A DNA stretch of 64,000 bases, taken from Minwuiaceae bacterium. GTDB taxonomy: Bacteria; Pseudomonadota; Alphaproteobacteria; Minwuiales; Minwuiaceae. The stretch covers positions 1 to 64,000 of the forward strand of contig JANQEE010000039.1 of assembly GCA_028278525.1 (NCBI GenBank), read 5' to 3'. How positions within the stretch are numbered: the stretch's first letter is position 1; every line of letters begins with the position of its first letter. Under the pieces are notes generated by a model. That model was not told the origin of the DNA and did no database searches. It worked only from the letters and a program-made list of their open reading frames with translations. Shown one piece after another: positions 1-7,678 of the stretch. The position numbers and the translations under genes were made by a program.

Positions 1-50
1 TGGGTGGTTGGGACGGGGGAGCGGGCCGGCTTGGCCCAAACAGAGGAATC
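1..50. repeat. right half of a large palindromic repeat (cut by the window edge)
   Basis: The bases match the right arm and flank of the hairpins at 12705-12791 and 50920-51002: TGGGTGGTTGGGACGGGGGA, then GGGCCGGC..GGCCC and ACAGAGGAATC. The left arm should lie upstream of this window. Positions 51-137 hold no gene that I can support. Confidence 0.75.
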
Positions 51-137
51 CCCCGGCTAGGCTGCTACAGAGAACTAGCATTAACGTTTTATTTACTACG
101 TCCGGTCGATACTACATCGTCCGGAATCGATCCGGCC

Positions 138-785
138 TTGCCAGAGGGATCGACAAAGGTGAGAGGCGCACTGCTTCTGACGGGTCTATGGATCGGGATG
201 CAGACCATCCCGGTGCCGGCGCATGCGTTTGATGCGCAAGACCTTGATAAACTTAGAAAAACTGGTAATTGCGAGGGCTGCGACCTGCGGGCGGCGGACC
301 TGAGCGGCCAGAACCTGCTGGGCGCCAACCTGCGCGGGGCCTATATGCATCGCGCCAACCTGCGCGGCGCCAAACTGCGCAATGCGGACTTGAGCAATGC
401 CGATCTGAGCTCCGCCAACCTGCGCGAAGCCGACTTGCGCGACGCGATCCTGACGGGCACCCAGTTGAACAACAGCAATCTGGCCATGACGAACCTGCGC
501 GGCGCGAACATCCGTGACGCGGCTTTGTCGGAAACCGTCCCGTTGGATACGATCCCCGCCAACGACGACGCCGTCGGATCCGGCCGCCCTGTCACGCCGG
601 CATCATCCAAGGATGGCGATACGGACGAGCACAGTTCGGATATCGATCCGTACCTGGTGCCCAGTATGTCCTCCGACAGCCTCTACGAATTGGATTTTCA
701 ACCGGCCGGCGGCGGGGATGCCGGGAAGAAGGCTGAGGAGCCGAATAGAGTGCTCCGCTTTTTCGAACAGTTCCTGACCCGTTAG
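138..785 (+). CDS. exported pentapeptide-repeat protein
   Basis: The protein has an N-terminal signal-like hydrophobic stretch ending near AHA-F, then about 18 tandem A(D/N)Lxx five-residue repeats at roughly residues 47-133. These should form a right-handed quadrilateral beta-helix. The C-terminal 80 residues are acidic and low in complexity, ending in an amphipathic segment (VLRFFEQFLTR). The first possible start is TTG at 138. GTG at 159, with AGAGGG about 11 bases upstream, places the signal peptide better. The function is unknown; such proteins are structural or protein-binding, and no gyrase-protection role can be inferred. It converges on the histidine kinase gene. Confidence 0.8.
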   Translation: MPEGSTKVRGALLLTGLWIGMQTIPVPAHAFDAQDLDKLRKTGNCEGCDLRAADLSGQNLLGANLRGAYMHRANLRGAKLRNADLSNADLSSANLREADLRDAILTGTQLNNSNLAMTNLRGANIRDAALSETVPLDTIPANDDAVGSGRPVTPASSKDGDTDEHSSDIDPYLVPSMSSDSLYELDFQPAGGGDAGKKAEEPNRVLRFFEQFLTR

Positions 786-793
786 TTCCGCGG

Positions 794-2227
794 TCAGACA
801 CCGACCCTGGGCAATGTGACCCGGGCGAGCAGGCCGCCGCCGGGCCGGTCTTCCAGCACGACGTCGCCGCCGTGGCGCCGAACCGCGGAACGGGCCACCG
901 ACAGGCCGAGGCCCGTACCGCCGGTCTCCCGGCTGCGCGACCCCTCGACGCGGAAGAACGGCGTGAAAACCTTCTCCCGCAGGTCCGGCGGGATACCGGG
1001 GCCGCGGTCTCCGACTGTAATTTCCAGATCGTCGGCGCGCTCCGCCAACGTCACCGTTGCTTCCTGGCCGTAAGCGACGGCATTGGCGATCAGGTTGCCG
1101 AAGGCGCGGCGCAGCGCCACCGGGCGGCATTGGTAGGTCAGACGTTCCGGCCCTTCGTAGCTGACGGCCTGCCCGGCATCGGCCATATCGTCGCACAGAC
1201 TTTGCAGCAGGCCGGCGAGATCGATCCGGGTACGCGGCTCTTCCCGCGTGTCGTCGCGGGCGAACGACAGGGTCGAATCGAGCATGGTCTGCATCTCGTC
1301 GACATCGGCAACCGCCTTGCGCTGCTGTTCGGCATCTTCGATGAACTCGGCGCGCAGGCGAAGCCTTGTCAGCACGGTGCGCAGGTCGTGCGAAATCGCC
1401 GCCAGCATCAGCGTGCGATCGTCGACGAAGCGGCGCAGCCGTTCCTGCATGCGATTGAAGGCGGCGGTCGCCTTGCGCAGTTCCCGAGACCCGGTCTCCG
1501 GCAGCGGCGGCGCGCGGACGTCCACGCCCAGCCTGTCGGCGGCTTCCGCGAAACGGCGAAGCGGCCTGGTCATCCGGTGCACCGCCCAGATCCCGAACAC
1601 GACGACCACCACGGCAGTCAGGATCAGCCAGACCAGCCGCGCGCCCCAGCGGAACGGATTGCGATGCGGCGTGTGCGTGAAGGTCAGCCAGCTGCCGTCG
1701 CCGAGACCGACCGACAGGCCGACCCGATGCCTATCTCCCCACTTTTCCGAACCGCGCGACGACCCGTTCTCCCTGTCGAAAACGATAATCTGGACAGGGC
1801 GGTCGCCAAGCAGCAGCAGATGATCGCCGATTGCGCGTTTCGCCCGCTCGGCCCGCCGGGACGCGCGGGAATCCGGCGGCGGCGCCGGTGGGCGCGTTGC
1901 GGAGAGGCGCACACGCAGCAACGGCCCGTTGACCGCGCGCAGGACCTCGGCCCGCCGGTCCGCCGGCGTCTTCTCCACCAGCACGACGATGGCGGCCACC
2001 TGATTGGCGATGGACTGGGTGAACAGGTCGAACGTTTCGCGCGTCCGGTCATGCAGGTAGAGCGCCGCGGCGACCACCGGCAGCGCAAGCAGGCAGACGA
2101 CCAGCAGCATGCCGACACGGCCGGCGAGACCGCCCGGCCACATCTGACGCATGCGCTCGCGGTGACGGCTCCGCCGGCCTCTGCGGGCTCGATGGCCCCG
2201 GGGGCCGTAACGGTCGACCGGAGTCAT
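794..2227 (-). CDS. EnvZ-type sensor histidine kinase
   Basis: This is a membrane sensor kinase of 477 aa. TM1 is at about 39-58 and TM2 at about 197-217, with a periplasmic loop of about 140 residues between them. HAMP follows (217-270), then the H-box ISHDLRTVLTRLRLR with phospho-acceptor His280. The N box (NLIANAVAYG), G1 (DRGPGIP) and G2 (GGTGLGLS) are all present, so the ATPase domain looks intact. The start codon overlaps the stop of the upstream response regulator (ATGA), indicating translational coupling. The pair is divergent from two Spy/LTxxQ-like envelope genes, which suggests envelope sensing. The signal is unknown. Confidence 0.93.
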   Translation of the reverse strand: MTPVDRYGPRGHRARRGRRSRHRERMRQMWPGGLAGRVGMLLVVCLLALPVVAAALYLHDRTRETFDLFTQSIANQVAAIVVLVEKTPADRRAEVLRAVNGPLLRVRLSATRPPAPPPDSRASRRAERAKRAIGDHLLLLGDRPVQIIVFDRENGSSRGSEKWGDRHRVGLSVGLGDGSWLTFTHTPHRNPFRWGARLVWLILTAVVVVVFGIWAVHRMTRPLRRFAEAADRLGVDVRAPPLPETGSRELRKATAAFNRMQERLRRFVDDRTLMLAAISHDLRTVLTRLRLRAEFIEDAEQQRKAVADVDEMQTMLDSTLSFARDDTREEPRTRIDLAGLLQSLCDDMADAGQAVSYEGPERLTYQCRPVALRRAFGNLIANAVAYGQEATVTLAERADDLEITVGDRGPGIPPDLREKVFTPFFRVEGSRSRETGGTGLGLSVARSAVRRHGGDVVLEDRPGGGLLARVTLPRVGV

Positions 2228-2967
2228 GTGCGGTCGACCGATGCGGCGAACAGATAACCGCCGCCGCGCACGGTTTTGATCACCGAAGGCTCCTTCGGGT
2301 CCGGCTCGATTTTGCGGCGCAGGCGGCTGATCTGAACGTCGACCGCCCGATCGAACGGGCCGGCGGATCGGCCTTTCGTCAGGTCCAGCAACTGGTCGCG
2401 GCTTAAGACCCGGTTCGGATGCTCGACCAAGGCGACCAGAAGATCGAACTCGCCGGCGGTCAGCGGCATCAGCACGCCGTCCGACGAATACAACTCGCGT
2501 TTCGTGAGATCCAGGCGCCAGCCGTCGAACGTAAAGCCCTGGACGGCGGCGTCGCCGCCCGGACGCGGGGCGCCGCCCGCGCGGCGCAGCACCGCCTTTA
2601 TCCGGGCCAGCAGTTCGCGTGGGTTGAACGGCTTCGCAAGATAGTCGTCGGCGCCCATCTCCAGGCCGACGATACGGTCGGTCTCCTCGCCAATCGCCGT
2701 CAGCATGATGATCGGCAGATCGGACGTTGCCCTAAGCCGGCGGCACAACGTCAAGCCGTCCTCCCCCGGCAGCATCAGGTCGAGCACCACCAGATCGTAG
2801 CGGCCGTTTTCCAGCAGGCGCGCCATCGCCTGACCGTCCGCCGCCGTATCGACACGGTATTCGTGCTTCTTCAGGAAGCGCGCCAACAGGTCGCGGATTT
2901 CCCGGTCATCGTCGACGATCAACAGATGCGGCGACGGCTGCGATGGCCTGGGCGACGTCTCGGACAT
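2224..2967 (-). CDS. OmpR-family DNA-binding response regulator
   Basis: The protein has 247 aa. The receiver domain carries the acidic pocket DDD near residue 19, phospho-acceptor Asp63 in VVLDLMLPG, and the conserved Lys in LAKPF. The C-terminal winged helix ends RAVDVQISRLRRKIEP..IKTVRGGGYLF, typical of OmpR. It is the first gene of the operon with the kinase. Its promoter region carries two palindromic TGTAAC/GTTACA sites (3010-3026, 3036-3056), so autoregulation is likely. Matching sites in the ceramide island (14110, 18885) suggest wider targets; this is inference. Confidence 0.94.
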   Translation of the reverse strand: MSETSPRPSQPSPHLLIVDDDREIRDLLARFLKKHEYRVDTAADGQAMARLLENGRYDLVVLDLMLPGEDGLTLCRRLRATSDLPIIMLTAIGEETDRIVGLEMGADDYLAKPFNPRELLARIKAVLRRAGGAPRPGGDAAVQGFTFDGWRLDLTKRELYSSDGVLMPLTAGEFDLLVALVEHPNRVLSRDQLLDLTKGRSAGPFDRAVDVQISRLRRKIEPDPKEPSVIKTVRGGGYLFAASVDRT

Positions 2968-3009
2968 GGCGGGATTATAGGTATGGCCGGGCCCGATTCC
3001 GGGTTTTTT

Positions 3010-3026
3010 TGTAACACACTGTTACA
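3010..3026. promoter_or_regulatory. palindromic operator TGTAACA-N3-TGTTACA
   Basis: This is a perfect 17-bp palindrome in the divergent promoter region of the two-component operon and the Spy-like genes. Read on the minus strand it shares TGTAACAGTGTGT with the site at 14110. It is a candidate binding site for the adjacent OmpR-type regulator. Confidence 0.6.
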
Positions 3027-3035
3027 GGCCCCGCG

Positions 3036-3056
3036 TTTGTAACGAAGCGTTACAAA
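3036..3056. promoter_or_regulatory. second palindromic operator TTTGTAACG-N3-CGTTACAAA
   Basis: This perfect 9-bp inverted repeat with a 3-base spacer has its centre 28 bp from the centre of the 3010-3026 site. That is close to three helical turns, as expected for cooperative binding to one DNA face. Confidence 0.6.
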
Positions 3057-3178
3057 ACAGGCTTTTCGCGAAATCCGAGCGTAACAGGCGGCCGCCATAT
3101 CTGGATCACCGGCGGCAAACAACCGCCGAAAATCGAAGGTTCCGGCAGACCCGGAACCCCGCGCAAGGAGGGACCGAC

Positions 3179-3802
3179 ATGAGATCGAACCGCGTGCTGA
3201 TCGTCGCCGCGCTGGCCGCCGCCGCTTTGAGCCTGGTCTTCGCCACCATCCAGGCGATGCAGTCGAGCGCCTGGAGCTACGCCGCCGGCATTTCGGCGAT
3301 GACCGCCGTCGGCCTGGTCCTTGCCTTCGCGTCTTTCCTGACCCTGCAGCCGGCCGGCGCCGGTTTCGCCGGACAGGGTTGGGCCATGTTCCGGCACCGG
3401 CATCGACACCGGCACCACGAACCCGGCCACGGACCGGGCGGCCGTCGGGGTGGATGGCAACCGCACGAGACCTGGAACGGCATGTATTCGGCCCGCATGG
3501 AGCATTTGATCGCGGTCGTCGAAAACCGGCTGCGTTTCACGCCGCCGCAAGCCGCCGCGTGGGAAAAACTGGCCGATTCCCTTCGCGCCGGCGGACGGTC
3601 GATCAGCGACGCCTGCGACGCCCTGGCCCACGACGGCCGCGGCGAAACCGCCCCGGCAACGCTGACCCGCGCCGAGGTGATGGTCACCGTCGGGCTGGAC
3701 GCCTTGCAGCAGGTTCGGCCGCGCCTGGACGAGTTCTACGCCACCCTGGACGACGAGCAGAAACAGACCATCGACGGCCTGTTCGCCCGCCGCCGCTGGT
3801 GA
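3179..3802 (+). CDS. membrane-anchored Spy/LTxxQ-like envelope protein 1
   Basis: The protein has 207 aa with two hydrophobic segments near the N terminus (about 7-26 and 36-58). A His-rich linker follows (HRHRHRHHEPGH, about residues 72-85), which could bind metal. The helical C-terminal half resembles Spy/CpxP-type LTxxQ proteins (FTPPQAAAWEKLADSLR; LDEFYATLDDEQKQTIDGLF). It has a strong AAGGAGG ribosome site. It is followed by a paralogue and faces the two-component system across the TGTAAC operators, so it is a likely target. A periplasmic chaperone or metal-stress role is inferred from the family only. Confidence 0.75.
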   Translation: MRSNRVLIVAALAAAALSLVFATIQAMQSSAWSYAAGISAMTAVGLVLAFASFLTLQPAGAGFAGQGWAMFRHRHRHRHHEPGHGPGGRRGGWQPHETWNGMYSARMEHLIAVVENRLRFTPPQAAAWEKLADSLRAGGRSISDACDALAHDGRGETAPATLTRAEVMVTVGLDALQQVRPRLDEFYATLDDEQKQTIDGLFARRRW

Positions 3803-3850
3803 CGCGGTTTACCCCGAAACCACCCGTTCTTTCAAAGAGGAGATCGAACC

Positions 3851-4363
3851 ATGCTACGCAAAAGCCTTATCGTTATCGGCGCGGTAACCGCCATCGGATT
3901 GGCCGTCGGCGCAACCGCCGTCGGCGCGGTCCGATACGCGCCGGACGTCGTGACGAGTGCGATGACCGCCGAGTTCACGCGTTTCGGCGGTCGCGACCAC
4001 GGCATGCACGGCCGCGGTATGGCGCGGATCTGCAGCGACCGCCGGGATCGGCATATCGACCGGATGGCGAATTTCGTCGAAGGCTTCGTCAACCTGACCC
4101 CGGAACAGACCGAGGCCTGGAACCGCCTGACGGAAACCGTACGAAGCGGCAGCGAGTCGGTCGGCAGGACCTGCGAGCAGCTCGAGGCGGACGGCATGCC
4201 GCAGACGGCGCCGGAAAGACTGGCGATGGTCGAAACGATGATGACCACCGGCCTTTCCATCGTGCAGGACGTGCGGCCGGCGTTCGATGCCTTCTATGCC
4301 ACGCTGAACGAACGGCAACGCAAGGCGCTGGACGACCTGACCGATCGGCGCCGGCATCACTGA
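3851..4363 (+). CDS. Spy/LTxxQ-like periplasmic protein 2
   Basis: The protein has 170 aa with an N-terminal signal peptide or anchor (residues about 5-27). It has the LTxxQ-like segment LTPEQTEAWNRL and a second one, FYATLNERQRKALDDL. It resembles the preceding gene over the helical part, so the pair probably arose by duplication. AGAGGAG lies upstream of the ATG, 48 bp after the first gene, consistent with an operon. Family members are periplasmic chaperones or metal-responsive regulators of envelope kinases, so feedback on the adjacent kinase is possible but unproven. Confidence 0.75.
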   Translation: MLRKSLIVIGAVTAIGLAVGATAVGAVRYAPDVVTSAMTAEFTRFGGRDHGMHGRGMARICSDRRDRHIDRMANFVEGFVNLTPEQTEAWNRLTETVRSGSESVGRTCEQLEADGMPQTAPERLAMVETMMTTGLSIVQDVRPAFDAFYATLNERQRKALDDLTDRRRHH

Positions 4364-4447
4364 GCGCCGCCGCCCGTGACGAGCCTGTCAGTCTAAACCT
4401 GAGGAGCGCGGCGGATCGACCGCCGCGCTCCAACCCAGAGGGGCCGA

Positions 4448-4930
4448 ATGACCGCGGATAGCAGCATCGACAAACACGACAATCCGGGCGTCGTCGCGCG
4501 ACCGCCGTTTATTTACATGACCGCGCTGGCGGCGGGTCTGTTGCTGGAGTTTTTTCTGCCGACCGCCACCGTGACGCCGCCCCTGAACTACCTGGTCGGC
4601 ATAGCCGCGATCGGCGCGGGACTGGCAATCCTCATCGCCGCCATGCGGCAGTTTCGAAAAGCCGGCACCAACGTGCCGACACCGCTGCCGACCACGGCCA
4701 TCGTCACCGACGGCATCTACAACTATTCCCGCAACCCGATCTATGTGGCCTTAAGCCTGCTCTATGCCGGCATCGGCCTCGCCGCCGACAGCCTGTGGGT
4801 GCTGGTCCTGCTGGCGCCGGTACTGCTGATCGTACGCTTCGGCGTCATCGCGCGCGAGGAACGCTATCTGGAAGAAAAGTTCGGCGACGACTACCGGCGT
4901 TACAAGGAACGCGTCAGGCGCTGGTTCTAG
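4448..4930 (+). CDS. isoprenylcysteine carboxyl methyltransferase-like (ICMT/PEMT) membrane protein
   Basis: The protein has 160 aa with about four membrane segments. It carries the family signature DGIYNYSRNPIYVALSLLYAG near residue 90 and the C-terminal REERYLEEKFGDDYRRYKERV, which form the SAM-binding part of ICMT-like methyltransferases. The substrate is unknown; a bacterial membrane lipid or small molecule is more likely than a prenylated protein. GAGGGG precedes the ATG. It probably ends the operon that starts at 3179. Confidence 0.8.
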   Translation: MTADSSIDKHDNPGVVARPPFIYMTALAAGLLLEFFLPTATVTPPLNYLVGIAAIGAGLAILIAAMRQFRKAGTNVPTPLPTTAIVTDGIYNYSRNPIYVALSLLYAGIGLAADSLWVLVLLAPVLLIVRFGVIAREERYLEEKFGDDYRRYKERVRRWF

Positions 4931-5162
4931 AGCTTGATGGTCCTAGGCCAGGCCGCCCTCTTAACCCCCCCTCCCCACGCTTGCGGGGGGAGAGGTCAGG
5001 GTGAGGGGGGTGTTGATGCAAGGCACGCGCTCTACCAAGGACGCGTAGCCGGACCGGATGCCCGACCCAGGCTACCTTGGACATCTTCGACAACGCAGCC
5101 AATCACCCCCTCACCCAACCCTCTCCCCCTCAAGGGGGAGAGGGCCGTTCGTGGCCCTACCC
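4931..5162. repeat. intergenic region with palindromic repeat elements
   Basis: This 232-bp gap contains two hairpin-forming GC blocks in opposite orientation (CCCCTCCCC-CGC-GGGGGGAG near 4970-5010 and CTCTCCCCCT-CAA-GGGGGAGAG near 5122-5145). The stretch GGTCCTAGGCCAGGCCG near 4940 matches the left flank of the large palindrome at 12700. It looks like a composite of interspersed repeats between convergent genes and may act in transcription termination. No gene is seen. Confidence 0.6.
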
Positions 5163-5549
5163 CTATTCCGCGTTGGAATAACCGAGCTGGCTCAGCCCTT
5201 CCTCAAGATGGCTGGCGAGCAGCGGAATGGCGGCCAGATAGTCGCCGGTGTGATTGTTGTGCGCCCGTTCGGCCTCGGCCAAGGTCGCGGACCAGTCGTC
5301 GGCGGTGTAGGTGCCACGGCCGAGCCAGGTGAGCGCGACCAGGTTGATCTGCTCCTCTTCGCTAAGGCCGTCGATCACATCCCGCAGATCCTGACGCGTC
5401 ATATCGTCGGCATAGTCCTCCAGGACTTCATGCACCGGGCCTTCCGCCGCGTCGGCGGCCGCGTCCGGTTCGGCCATTTCCAGGTGCACCTCCAGGGCTT
5501 TCGCCTTGTCGATCACCTCGCTCACCTTTTCGACCGCAATTCCAAGCAT
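5163..5549 (-). CDS. DUF3775-family protein
   Basis: The small acidic protein has 128 aa. I chose the ATG at 5549 because GGAGAAGAG lies just upstream. The sequence (LSEEEQINLVALTWLGRGTYTADDW; LEEGLSQLGYS at the C terminus) matches the DUF3775 family of uncharacterised proteobacterial proteins. It is divergent from a universal stress protein gene, with an FNR/FixK-type box (5615-5628) between them, so expression under low oxygen is plausible. The biochemical role is unknown. Confidence 0.8.
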   Translation of the reverse strand: MLGIAVEKVSEVIDKAKALEVHLEMAEPDAAADAAEGPVHEVLEDYADDMTRQDLRDVIDGLSEEEQINLVALTWLGRGTYTADDWSATLAEAERAHNNHTGDYLAAIPLLASHLEEGLSQLGYSNAE

Positions 5550-5614
5550 GGTCTCTTCTCCGCTGTTCACGCCGCGACCTAGGCCGATTGTCGGCAAGAA
5601 AGACCCGGCGCGAA

Positions 5615-5628
5615 TTGAGGTAGGTCAA
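5615..5628. promoter_or_regulatory. FNR/FixK-type box TTGA-N6-TCAA
   Basis: TTGAGGTAGGTCAA lies between the divergent DUF3775 and Usp genes. It keeps the TTGA..TCAA half-sites recognised by FNR/FixK/Anr-type regulators. Two similar sites at 6554 and 6588 support its significance. Confidence 0.55.
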
Positions 5629-5712
5629 TGAACATGGTCGGCAGGCGGGCCAGCCTGACCGACGCCCCAAGGCCGGCGCACGGCCTGATCGAAAGGGAAC
5701 GGACAGCAACCG

Positions 5713-6162
5713 ATGAAGATGAACCACATACTGGTCCCGGTCGACGGCTCGCAAGCGGCGTTGAAGGCTGTCGACCTGGCAAGCAATCTGGCAGGCAAAT
5801 TCGAAGCCAAGCTCACCCTGCTCCACGTGGTCGAGGACATGACCATGTCCGACGAACTGAAGCGTTTCGCCGAGCTGGAGCACCTGCCAAGCGAACCAGA
5901 TAAAATGCATGTCGACGTGATCGCCAAGGCGATTCTCGACGAAGCCCGGCGACAGGCCGCGACGCTGGGCGTCGCCCAGCCGCAAACCGAAGTGCGCCGG
6001 GGCAGCCCCGCGCTGGAAATCCTGGATTACGCCGAGGCAAACGGCGTCGACACGATCGTAATCGGCAACGAGGGTTTGGGCCGCATCGAAGGATGGCTGC
6101 TGGGCAGCGTGTCCCACAAGGTCAATTATCTATCGACCTGCACCTGTATCACGGTGAAGTAG
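5713..6162 (+). CDS. universal stress protein (UspA family)
   Basis: The single Usp domain has 149 aa. It starts ILVPVDGSQAALKAV (strand 1 with the conserved Asp) and ends with the nucleotide-binding motif GNEGLGRIEGWLLGSVSHKV, which fits G-2x-G-9x-G-S, so ATP binding is expected. Two in-frame ATG codons (5713, 5719) are possible. It is a cytoplasmic stress-survival protein by family. The upstream FNR/FixK-type box and the DUF465 and CBS-BON neighbours suggest a microaerobic or stationary-phase response. Confidence 0.9.
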   Translation: MKMNHILVPVDGSQAALKAVDLASNLAGKFEAKLTLLHVVEDMTMSDELKRFAELEHLPSEPDKMHVDVIAKAILDEARRQAATLGVAQPQTEVRRGSPALEILDYAEANGVDTIVIGNEGLGRIEGWLLGSVSHKVNYLSTCTCITVK

Positions 6163-6169
6163 GGCCGAT

Positions 6170-6215
6170 TGCCGCCCTCTTAAGCCCCTCTCCCTCAAGA
6201 GGGCGAGGGCTGCTA
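6170..6215. repeat. short palindromic repeat
   Basis: GCCCTCTTAAGCCCCTCTCCCTCAAGAGGGCGAGGG lies in the gap between convergent genes, quoted here only to show the hairpin arms CCCTCT and AGAGGG. It is related to the block at 5105-5150 and may serve as a bidirectional terminator. Confidence 0.5.
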
Positions 6216-6231
6216 ACCGGATAGCCATGGG

Positions 6232-6480
6232 TCAGACCCGGGCATTGGCCTCCATAATCAGCAACATCTCTTCCTCCAGCGCGGCGCGGCGGTGCCGCAT
6301 CTGGTCCGCCTTGTCGGCGTCCGCCGGATCCGTTTCGACTTGAAGTCCGTCGAGATGCTCATTGATCTCGCCGTATTCGCGGCAGAGTTCGTCGAAGCTG
6401 GTGTTTGTCGTAATCAATTCGTCGATGATGGTTTCGAATTGCGGGAACCGTTCCATCAAGTGCCGGACAACCGCGCTCAT
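6232..6480 (-). CDS. YdcH/DUF465-family small protein
   Basis: The helical acidic protein has 82 aa. The ATG at 6480 is chosen because GGAGGAAG lies directly upstream, while the longer frame has no such site. Features FPQFETIIDELITTNTSFDELCREYGEINEHL and the C-terminal RHRRAALEEEMLLIM form the two-helix hairpin of DUF465 proteins. The function is unknown. It is divergent from the CBS-BON gene with two FNR/FixK-type boxes between, so it probably belongs to the same low-oxygen regulon. A second DUF465-like gene is at 44278. Confidence 0.8.
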   Translation of the reverse strand: MSAVVRHLMERFPQFETIIDELITTNTSFDELCREYGEINEHLDGLQVETDPADADKADQMRHRRAALEEEMLLIMEANARV

Positions 6481-6553
6481 CGCGTCTTCCTCCGTTGATC
6501 TGGGAACCGGATCGATTGCATGGGAGACCTTAGTCCCGCTGCCGCCGAACGCG

Positions 6554-6567
6554 TTGACCGAAATCAA
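6554..6567. promoter_or_regulatory. FNR/FixK-type box TTGA-N6-TCAA
   Basis: TTGACCGAAATCAA lies about 80 bp upstream of the DUF465 start, which would serve a minus-strand promoter. It is in the same divergent region as the box at 6588. Confidence 0.5.
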
Positions 6568-6587
6568 TACGGGCAACGGCCGCGGTC

Positions 6588-6601
6588 TTGATTCAGGTCA
6601 A
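6588..6601. promoter_or_regulatory. FNR/FixK-type box TTGA-N6-TCAA
   Basis: TTGATTCAGGTCAA lies 50 bp upstream of the CBS-BON start codon. It is the third such box within 1 kb and could activate the plus-strand operon. Confidence 0.55.
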
Positions 6602-6651
6602 CGTCACCTCGGCTGGATTTTGCGATGTTGAATGTAGGAAGGAGACCCGTC

Positions 6652-7353
6652 ATGCAGGCAAGAGACATCATGACCACGGCCGTCGCCAAAGTGACGGCGG
6701 ATACCTCGGTCCCCGACATCGTCGATCTGCTGCTGAGGCGCCGGATCAGCGCGGTACCGGTAGTCGACGCCGACGACAGGATTGTCGGCATGGTCAGCGA
6801 AGGCGACCTGATGCGGCGGCATGAGACCGGTACCGAGCGGCATCGAAGCTGGTGGCTGACGCTCTTCACCAACACCTCGGATCTCGCCGGCGACTACACG
6901 AAATCGCACGGAATGCACGCCCACGACATCATGACGCAGCCTGTACTGACGGTTACCGAGGACGCGACATTGCCGGAGATCGCGCAGACACTGGAATCCA
7001 AGCGGGTCAAGCGGCTGCCGGTCGTCCGCGACGGCAAGATGGTCGGTATCGTCAGCCGCGCCGACCTGCTGCGCGGGTTGGCGGCGCAACAGGCGCAGAT
7101 CAGGGCGAACGAAAAATCGGAATCCGTGGCGACGGACGACCGGGCTATTCGGGAAAACCTGCTCTCGGCAATCAAAGACGAGGCATGGGTGTCTTCGTCC
7201 TACCTGAACGTGGTGGTCAGCGACGGTGTGGTCCATCTCTGGGGCCTTGTGGCATCCGACAAGGAACGCAAAGCGCTGCAGATCGCGGCGGAGAACACCC
7301 CGGGCGTCAAAGCGGTGGAGCAGCATCTCAGCCCGCTGCCGACCTATGTCTAA
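6652..7353 (+). CDS. CBS-pair plus BON domain protein
   Basis: The protein has 233 aa from the ATG at 6652 (GGAAGGAG upstream). The first CBS motif is at about 1-60 (ARDIMTTAV...VPVVDADDRIVGMVSEGDLMRR) and the second at about 85-142 (AHDIMTQPV...LPVVRDGKMVGIVSRADLLRG). A BON domain closes the protein (about 165-230). CBS pairs sense adenine nucleotides, and BON domains bind phospholipid or other proteins. The combination is common in stress regulons of alphaproteobacteria. The TTGA-N6-TCAA box upstream points to oxygen-linked control. Confidence 0.9.
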   Translation: MQARDIMTTAVAKVTADTSVPDIVDLLLRRRISAVPVVDADDRIVGMVSEGDLMRRHETGTERHRSWWLTLFTNTSDLAGDYTKSHGMHAHDIMTQPVLTVTEDATLPEIAQTLESKRVKRLPVVRDGKMVGIVSRADLLRGLAAQQAQIRANEKSESVATDDRAIRENLLSAIKDEAWVSSSYLNVVVSDGVVHLWGLVASDKERKALQIAAENTPGVKAVEQHLSPLPTYV

Positions 7354-7675
7354 ACCGGCCGCCGCCGATCCGCTCCTGCCGACCGGCGGCGCGACGCTGA
7401 AGCGGATCGGCGGCGGGCTTATGGCCGTCAAACTGGCCATCGCTTCGGGCCACAGCGTCGCGGCGGTGCCTGCATGGCAACAAACGCTGATGAACTTGAT
7501 GGCGTCGGAGCACGGCTGTCAGGTGGCGTACTTTACCGGTGTGGTCGAACGGACAATCGACGGCCGGCAAGTGCTGATCGCCAGGGCGCATTGCGAAGAC
7601 GGCCGCGCTTTCGACGCGTCGCGGGACGATAAATCCGCGCCCTTCGTCATCCGGGCCTGCCAGACCACCTGCTGA
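7346..7675 (+). CDS. small conserved-looking hypothetical protein
   Basis: This 109-aa frame starts at an ATG overlapping the last codons of the CBS-BON gene, so translational coupling is likely. It has no recognised domain. The segment QVAYFTGVVERTIDGRQVLIARAHCEDGRAFDASR looks like a small beta-rich fold, and the two C-terminal cysteines are RACQTTC. An alternative start is the Met at MAVKLAIASG, about residue 27. Reality is supported by coupling and by its position before a convergent gene. The function is unknown. Confidence 0.55.
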   Translation: MSKPAAADPLLPTGGATLKRIGGGLMAVKLAIASGHSVAAVPAWQQTLMNLMASEHGCQVAYFTGVVERTIDGRQVLIARAHCEDGRAFDASRDDKSAPFVIRACQTTC

Positions 7676-7678
7676 AGC

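Noticed and set aside
872-2257. Long plus-strand frame opposite the histidine kinase
   Set aside because: It is antisense to a clear kinase with all catalytic boxes; long antisense frames are expected in GC-rich codon usage.
4965-5150. Possible CRISPR or small RNA gene in the GC-rich repeats
   Set aside because: The blocks are inverted hairpins without regular spacing or spacers; they match interspersed palindromes.
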